Below, piece by piece: positions 52,496 through 57,668 of a DNA stretch of 57,668 nucleotides (its first letter is position 1; each line of letters starts with the position of its first letter). A model generated the notes under the pieces. It was not told where the DNA came from. It ran no database searches and saw only the letters and a list, made by a program, of their open reading frames with translations. The position numbers and the translations under genes were made by a program. Source of the DNA: Planctomycetaceae bacterium. Its GTDB lineage: Bacteria > Planctomycetota > Planctomycetia > Planctomycetales > Planctomycetaceae. The stretch is from the NCBI GenBank assembly GCA_028284145.1, contig JANQSH010000144.1:1-57668 (forward strand). Direction: 5' to 3'.

Positions 52496-53692
52496 ATGGC
52501 CAAGAAAACAATTGCAGATACCGATGTTTCTGAAAAAGTTGTCCTGATGCGAGTGGACTTCAACGTTCCGCTCGATGATGGTTGCAATATCACCGACGAC
52601 CGACGTATTCAGATGGCCTTGCCATCCATTCAGTCTGTTCTGGAACGAGGTGGAAAAGTCATTCTGATGAGCCACCTTGGACGGCCAGGCGGTCAGGGAT
52701 TTGAAGCAGATTACAGCCTGCAACCGGTGGCAAAACGTCTCGGCGAGTTGCTGAACGGCTCTGTTGCGATCGCTTCTGACACGGCGGGGAATGATGCACA
52801 AGCCAAGGCAAAAAACCTTCGTGATGGGGATGGCACGGTTCTGCTGCTGGAAAACCTGCGATTTGACCCCGGTGAGAAAAAGGGGGACGATGCGTTTGCC
52901 GCCATACTCGCTGGGATGGCCGATGTCTACTGCAACGATGCGTTTGGGACCTGCCATCGGACAGATGCTTCCATGCTGGCTGTCCCGCAGGCCATGGGCG
53001 ACAAACCGAAGGTCGTTGGTTTTCTCGTTGCGAAAGAGATTCAATACCTCAGTGATGTGATCGCGAATCCCGAGCGTCCCTTTGTCGCGATACTCGGCGG
53101 TGCGAAGGTCTCTGACAAAATCAATGTCATCAACAATCTGCTCGGCATCTGCGATCAAGTCCTCATCGGTGGCGCAATGGCATATACGTTTTCGCTCGCA
53201 GACGGCGGATCGGTCGGAGACAGCCTCGTCGAAAAAAACAAAGTTGACCTGGCCCGTGAACTGAAAGCCAGAGGGGACGATAAGCTCGTGCTGCCAACCG
53301 ACACCCACTGTGGCAACGATTTCAAGAATCCAACGGAATTCAAGATTGTCGAAGCGGGGCAGATTCCTGATGGCTTTGAAGGGATGGACATTGGATCGCA
53401 GACAATCGAACAGTACGCCACCATTGTCCGAAATGCTAAAACTGTTGTCTGGAACGGACCGATGGGCGTTTTTGAAAAGCCACCTTTTGACGCGGGAACA
53501 AAAGCAGTTGCCGAAGCGATTGCTGAGGGAGACGGTACGAGTATCATTGGTGGTGGCGACAGCGCTGCAGCAATTCAGCAACTCGGCTTCGCCGACAAAG
53601 TGACACATGTCAGCACTGGTGGAGGTGCGAGTCTGGCGATGCTTGAAGGCAAAGCGTTTGAAGCCGTCGACGTGCTTGATAATGCCAACTGA
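52496..53692 (+). CDS. pgk: Phosphoglycerate kinase
   Basis: Transfers a phosphate between 1,3-bisphosphoglycerate and ADP in glycolysis and gluconeogenesis; cytoplasmic. 398 residues, the usual length. Family motifs: [35 protein letters not shown] [22 protein letters not shown], the nucleotide site [21 protein letters not shown], and GGGDSAAAI with the C-terminal [14 protein letters not shown]. Followed 68 bases later by the large membrane protein gene; no other glycolytic gene is nearby. Confidence 0.97.
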   Translation: MAKKTIADTDVSEKVVLMRVDFNVPLDDGCNITDDRRIQMALPSIQSVLERGGKVILMSHLGRPGGQGFEADYSLQPVAKRLGELLNGSVAIASDTAGNDAQAKAKNLRDGDGTVLLLENLRFDPGEKKGDDAFAAILAGMADVYCNDAFGTCHRTDASMLAVPQAMGDKPKVVGFLVAKEIQYLSDVIANPERPFVAILGGAKVSDKINVINNLLGICDQVLIGGAMAYTFSLADGGSVGDSLVEKNKVDLARELKARGDDKLVLPTDTHCGNDFKNPTEFKIVEAGQIPDGFEGMDIGSQTIEQYATIVRNAKTVVWNGPMGVFEKPPFDAGTKAVAEAIAEGDGTSIIGGGDSAAAIQQLGFADKVTHVSTGGGASLAMLEGKAFEAVDVLDNAN

Positions 53693-53759
53693 CGACACCG
53701 CCAGTGACCGAAGAGTCGTACTGTTGACTGTTTGCCTGTTGACTGAGGAAGACCACACC

Positions 53760-56057
53760 ATGCAGAACCGTGAATCATTCACCCTGCGTGGATTGTGCGC
53801 CGCTTTTTTTCAGGCGGTATTGGCACTTGCTATCTGCTGCGCCCCGGCATTGGCGAATGATGTCTCCGAGAAAGAGCCGCACATCCAATCCGCCAGGATC
53901 GGAATTCAGAATACGCTGAAAGTTGGCAGTTGGGCCACGGCGGTTATTGTGGTCGACAAGGTAACAGAAGGCTCAAAGTCTCAGATCGCCGTGCAGGCAC
54001 CGGACCCGGACGGCTACAACGCGTTGTTCTTGTCACCCATTCTGAAAGCGTCCGATTCCGGCAAATCCGTCACCGTCGACTTTCAAACAGGCCGGCTGGA
54101 AGGCGAGATTGCGGTTCTTCTTTTACGGAGTGGCGAGGAAGTTGAACGCAAGACGCTGCGGTATGGCCAACGGGTTGAATATGGCCCACAGGTTCTGCGG
54201 CAATCAACCCACTATATTGCGACCTGCGGAAAACTGGCGGGCTTTAAGGACAATTGGCAGACAGAGTCATCTGACGGTGATCAAGGTCAAAGTAAATACG
54301 ATGTTGTGATCCAGGAGCTGGAATCGCTGAATCGATTGCCGGATCAACACTTTGCGCTTACCAGTCTGAACGCGATTGTCCTGGGTCGGAAGTTTGACCT
54401 GACTCCCACACAAAGCACAGCTCTGCGCGAATGGACCCGTCGCGGTGGGCATCTGCTTATTGCCGTCGGAGACAACGCCAGGCAGTATGCCGATTCTCCC
54501 CTGGCGGGCTGGATTCCGATTGAAGTGACGGGGCAGACATGGCCCATCCGCGTTTACAGCGGATTGGAAAGTTACGCTTCGAGCAACGTGCGGATTACCT
54601 ACCCGGGGGCTGCGCAGGTTGCCGAAATGAAAGCCAACGACGCAACAACTCTCGCCACGGGGATTGGCAATCGCCCCATTCTGGCCAGAACGAATTTCGG
54701 ACAGGGACTGATCACTGTTCTGGCAATGGATATTCATCAAGGCCCTTTAACTTCCTGGCGTGCGCTGGATCTTTTCCTGCAAAAAGTGCTGCTGGGCGAA
54801 TCCCTCACCCAATCAGATGATGAGCCATCAACCCAGGGACAACTGGCCCATTCGGGCGTTACCGACCTGGCAACACAACTTCACGCCTCACAACAGTATT
54901 TCCCTGACATTCAGAGCTTTTCACTCTGGACTGTGCTCGGATTTCTTGTGCTGTACATGATTGTCATCGGGCCGCTCGATTTCCTGCTCATGCATCGCAT
55001 GTTCAGGAAGCCGAAACTGACATGGATCACTTTCCCGCTCAGTGTGATCATCGCCGCATGGTTGGCAGTCTATTCCGCGCAAAACCACAAAGGCTCAAAT
55101 CTTGTTGTGAATCAAACAAACCTGATTGATGTCGATGTGGCGCACAACCGGATCGATGGCAAAAGCTGGGCCACCATTTACAGCCCGCGAACCGAGCGGT
55201 ATGAGATTGCGCTTGAGCCAAAGATCGAAATGCAGACGGATCAAGTCTCCAACCGCATCTGCTGGACAGCTCCTGCAGAAGACTCATTCGGCGGCACCTA
55301 TCGCCCCGATGGTCTGGATTTTGGAGGATCAACCTATCAATTTGGCCACCAGTTAACGATGGCGAAAAACGTTCCCATTCCTGCCTGGTCGACCCGCTCA
55401 CTGGTGTCCGACTGGTCCTTTCTTCCCGCATCGAATCCGGGAGACGAGGCCAGGCCGCTCGTTGAAAACCGATTGTCGGCGACGGGAAATGGACTGCTGA
55501 CAGGAACGTTGCTTCATCACCTGCCAGGAGAATTGAGTGATTGGCTGATTGCTTATCGGCATCGTGTGTATCGACCACGTATTCCTGAAGGAGCCGAAAG
55601 TCGCACCACGGATATTCCGGCAGGTGTTATCTGGTCGCCCGATTCGGAAGATGTCTATCCGGACGATCTCCGCAGTTTTCTCACCGGGGAATTCAGCCGC
55701 GAAGAGTTCAATCGGAAACACAATCGTACCGACTATACGGTCGAGCAGCGCAAATACAACCTGATGGAACGGAACCGCAATCGTATCTTTCAGATGCTGA
55801 CTTTTCACGAAGTTGTTGGCGGCAAAGATTACACGTCGCTGGAGAGCCATGCTTTGGGCCACCTCGACTTGACGCAAATGTTGCAACTTGACTGCGCAGT
55901 ACTGTTCGCAAGACTGGACAGCATTCGCAGCCAGGTGAGCATCAATCAGGCCGCCATCAAACCGAGTCAGGAATCAACTTTTGTCCGCATCGTGCTGCCG
56001 GTTTCTCTGAAACAATCTTCCGCACAGGCCTCTGCTTCTGACAATGAACGTCACTGA
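53760..56057 (+). CDS. Large membrane protein of an ABC transporter locus (GldG-like)
   Basis: About 765 residues. ATG 53760 follows GAGGAAG and opens a signal peptide (about 1-33). The external part includes a GATase1/DUF4350-like segment: LNAIVLGRKFDLTPTQ, REWTRRGGHLLIAVGDNARQ (about 200-255). Two transmembrane helices lie near 388-410 and 425-442 (VLGFLVLYMIVIGPLDFLL), followed by a further large domain on the far side of the membrane. Such proteins accompany ABC exporters in planctomycetes and resemble GldG. It precedes the ATPase gene by 21 bases. The long frame starting at 53607 overlaps pgk and is rejected. Confidence 0.75.
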   Translation: MQNRESFTLRGLCAAFFQAVLALAICCAPALANDVSEKEPHIQSARIGIQNTLKVGSWATAVIVVDKVTEGSKSQIAVQAPDPDGYNALFLSPILKASDSGKSVTVDFQTGRLEGEIAVLLLRSGEEVERKTLRYGQRVEYGPQVLRQSTHYIATCGKLAGFKDNWQTESSDGDQGQSKYDVVIQELESLNRLPDQHFALTSLNAIVLGRKFDLTPTQSTALREWTRRGGHLLIAVGDNARQYADSPLAGWIPIEVTGQTWPIRVYSGLESYASSNVRITYPGAAQVAEMKANDATTLATGIGNRPILARTNFGQGLITVLAMDIHQGPLTSWRALDLFLQKVLLGESLTQSDDEPSTQGQLAHSGVTDLATQLHASQQYFPDIQSFSLWTVLGFLVLYMIVIGPLDFLLMHRMFRKPKLTWITFPLSVIIAAWLAVYSAQNHKGSNLVVNQTNLIDVDVAHNRIDGKSWATIYSPRTERYEIALEPKIEMQTDQVSNRICWTAPAEDSFGGTYRPDGLDFGGSTYQFGHQLTMAKNVPIPAWSTRSLVSDWSFLPASNPGDEARPLVENRLSATGNGLLTGTLLHHLPGELSDWLIAYRHRVYRPRIPEGAESRTTDIPAGVIWSPDSEDVYPDDLRSFLTGEFSREEFNRKHNRTDYTVEQRKYNLMERNRNRIFQMLTFHEVVGGKDYTSLESHALGHLDLTQMLQLDCAVLFARLDSIRSQVSINQAAIKPSQESTFVRIVLPVSLKQSSAQASASDNERH

Positions 56058-56078
56058 CCCCAACCAGCGAGCCAGACC

Positions 56079-57005
56079 GTGATCGAAACCCGAAATCTGA
56101 CAAAACGCTATGGCGACCTGCTGGCCGTCAACGACCTGAATCTCAAACTGGAAGAGGGTGACGTTTTCGGGTTTATCGGTCCGAATGGTTCCGGCAAAAC
56201 AACCACGATGCGAATGATCGCCACGTTATTGAACCCTGACTTCGGCGAGGCGTATGTCTGCGGAAAATCGATCTACACGCACCCGCAGGAAATTCGACGT
56301 CTGGTCGGCTACATGCCCGACTTCTTCGGTGTGTATGACGACATGACCGTGCTGGAATACCTGGAATTTTTCGCGGCCACATATCGGATCAATGGTCCGA
56401 AGCGACGTCGAATCTGCGAGGAGAAACTCGAACTGGTCGATATGACATTCAAACGAGACGCGATGGTCAGCCAGTTATCCCGCGGGCAAACGCAACGCAT
56501 CGGATTGGCCCGTGTCCTGCTACATGAACCACAGGTCCTGCTGTTGGATGAACCAGCCAGCGGGTTAGACCCGCGAGCACGAATTGAAATCCGTAACCTG
56601 CTCAAAAAACTGGGCGAATTGAAAAAGACGGTCATCGTCTCCAGTCACATTCTCCCGGAGCTGGCGGATGTCTGTACGCGTGTTGGCATGATTGAGAAGG
56701 GCAATTTGATCGTCGATGGATATGTCGACGAGGTGATGCGAAAAGCCCGGCAGCGAATTCTGCTGTACGTTGGCGTGAAATTGGATAATGAGGGTGCTGC
56801 GAAATTGATGGAAAGTCACGAAAACATCGAGGCAGTCGAACCACGTGAACATTGGATTGATGTCACGCTCAAGCCGGAAATCGATGACTATACATTCCTG
56901 CCGCAGTTGCTGTTCAATGCTGGCTACCAATTGACGTTATTCCGGGAAGAGGAAATCAACCTGGAAACAGCCTTCATGCAGTTGACGAAGGGTGTCCAGC
57001 AATAA
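56079..57005 (+). CDS. ABC transporter ATP-binding protein
   Basis: A 308-residue ATPase of the exporter type with a C-terminal extension of about 90 residues. Walker A GPNGSGKTT (34-42), Q-loop in GYMPDFFGVYDD, signature LSRGQ (133-137, Arg in place of the second Gly), Walker B LLLDEP (154-159), His-switch in VSSHI. It resembles GldA, CcmA and DrrA-type subunits, which need a separate permease. Start GTG 56079. It is probably cotranscribed with the preceding membrane protein gene. No permease gene follows in this window. Confidence 0.92.
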   Translation: MIETRNLTKRYGDLLAVNDLNLKLEEGDVFGFIGPNGSGKTTTMRMIATLLNPDFGEAYVCGKSIYTHPQEIRRLVGYMPDFFGVYDDMTVLEYLEFFAATYRINGPKRRRICEEKLELVDMTFKRDAMVSQLSRGQTQRIGLARVLLHEPQVLLLDEPASGLDPRARIEIRNLLKKLGELKKTVIVSSHILPELADVCTRVGMIEKGNLIVDGYVDEVMRKARQRILLYVGVKLDNEGAAKLMESHENIEAVEPREHWIDVTLKPEIDDYTFLPQLLFNAGYQLTLFREEEINLETAFMQLTKGVQQ

Positions 57006-57319
57006 GCCGACTCGAAGAAACGACTCTGTTAACAGATCGCCTGTCGTCCAAAAGGAATAAGCACATTTTCACGCAACAGATGAAGGCCGGCGATCTCGCT
57101 GAAGCCTCAACCCAACATCCATCGGTATTGATCCCTCAAGTTTCACGCGGGTCAAAGGTCAAAATTCACAAAATTTGTGCCGAAGATTCAGAATCTGGGA
57201 ATAATGATCAGCGTCAGCACATCTCGTCTGGTGCAATCAAGGGATGAGCAAAATAATCTGCTGCTCAACGGTTTACACTTGTGTTGGACAACTTGGAATT
57301 TACAGGAGAAAAGTGAACG
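57006..57319. other. Intergenic stretch before the repeat lipoprotein
   Basis: About 314 bases. It should hold the promoter of the lipoprotein gene. Apart from AGGAG near the start at 57320 I see no clear element. Confidence 0.45.
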
Positions 57320-57668
57320 ATGAAAAAACTGCTTTCTTTGATGCTGGCAATCTGCATGTGCACTGTTTTCGTTGGCTGTCCGGCTGATGATGACTCTGGC
57401 AATGGCAACAGCAACACCAATTCCTCCTCCGGTGAAGGTGAAGCTGGCGAAGGTGAAGCTGGTGAAGGTGAAGCTGGTGAAGGTGAAGCTGGCGAAGGTG
57501 AAACTGGTGAATGTGAAACTGGTGAATGTGAAACTGGTGAATGTGAAACTGGTGAATGTGAAACTGGTGAATGTGAAACTGGTGAATGCGAAACTGGTGA
57601 ATGCGAAACTGGTGAATGCGAAACTGGTGAATGCGAAACTGGTGAATGCGAAACTGGTGAATGCGAAA
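57320..57668 (+). CDS. Lipoprotein with pentapeptide repeats, cut by the window end
   Basis: Start ATG 57320 follows AGGAGA. Residues 1-20 are a lipoprotein signal with lipobox FVGC (Cys20). After a Ser/Asn-rich linker, from residue 38 the protein is made only of five-residue units: four GEGEA, one GEGET, then GECET again and again until the window ends (ten full and one partial unit). The result is a highly acidic tail with one Cys every five residues. No stop codon is reached. The polypeptide would be an outer-membrane or inner-membrane lipoprotein with a flexible, thiol-rich acidic brush. No family recognised. Confidence 0.85.
   Translation, partial: MKKLLSLMLAICMCTVFVGCPADDDSGNGNSNTNSSSGEGEAGEGEAGEGEAGEGEAGEGETGECETGECETGECETGECETGECETGECETGECETGECETGECETGECETGECE
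57431..57668 (+). repeat. 15-bp tandem repeat array
   Basis: About 16 units of 15 bp in frame: GGTGAAGGTGAAGCT-type units first, then one hybrid unit, five GGTGAATGTGAAACT units and at least five with TGC in place of TGT. The sharp block structure suggests stepwise amplification of point-mutated units. Confidence 0.95.

Noticed and set aside
53607..53759. Upstream extension of the GldG-like gene
   Set aside because: It would overlap the end of pgk by 86 bases and put about 51 non-signal residues before a clear signal peptide with its own ribosome binding site.
52463..53782. 439-residue minus-strand reading frame
   Set aside because: Fully opposite pgk, which has all its motifs.
57431..57668. 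CRISPR array
   Set aside because: The 15-bp units are contiguous, in frame and have no spacers.
1..57668. tRNA, rRNA or phage genes
   Set aside because: No cloverleaf with a T-loop consensus, no rRNA signature and no integrase, capsid or terminase-like protein was seen by eye; a covariance-model scan was not possible.

Overview
The window looks like chromosomal DNA of a planctomycete (Planctomycetota, probably Planctomycetaceae). This is inferred from protein content: a huge Ser/Thr kinase with an extracytoplasmic tail, a Tat-exported Gfo/Idh/MocA oxidoreductase, DUF1573, DUF4272 and DUF6263-like proteins, an EboE-like protein, an ECF sigma factor with an unusual partner set, and many secreted proteins with no recognised family. 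I saw no rRNA, tRNA, CRISPR array, phage gene or transposase gene.

Layout. 1-1001 has no convincing gene but holds one repeat copy and a terminator-like hairpin. 1002-20923 is one long plus-strand cluster for a type IV pilus / type II secretion-like machine: four prepilin-like subunits (GspI-, GspJ-, GspK- and GspH-like), PilM, PilN-, PilO- and PilP-like proteins, a secretin, a TPR lipoprotein, then a signalling block (histidine kinase, receiver, GAF-GGDEF diguanylate cyclase, STAS protein), then the GspE/PilB ATPase and GspF/PilC platform protein. The ATPase has an N-terminal MshEN-like domain, so c-di-GMP made by the neighbouring cyclase is a plausible local regulator. No major pilin, prepilin peptidase or PilT is in view.

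21167-36575 is a mixed region: eboE-like gene, ECF sigma / anti-sigma / membrane protein / CinA-like operon, thioredoxin-like protein, DUF1573 protein, DedA-like membrane protein, folP, a Cys-rich secreted protein, a small membrane protein with ligA, and a DUF6263-like lipoprotein. 36904-45614 holds an FHA-GAF histidine kinase, the 1300-residue kinase, a beta-propeller protein and an S41 protease. 46400-57668 holds the oxidoreductase, a DUF4272 protein, a carboxylesterase, pgk, a GldG-like membrane protein with an ABC ATPase, and a lipoprotein made of pentapeptide repeats that runs off the window.

The most unusual feature is a dispersed element of about 102 bp, found 15 times in both orientations and always between genes. 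Its two ends both read inward as TAGAGC, it folds into hairpins with compensatory changes, and in six copies the neighbouring gene's stop codon lies in the element's end (TAG in five, TGA in one). A second family of about 86 bp occurs twice: once abutting a copy of the first and once inserted inside another copy. The first element behaves like a TA-targeting MITE whose ends regenerate a TAG stop, but that mechanism is inference.
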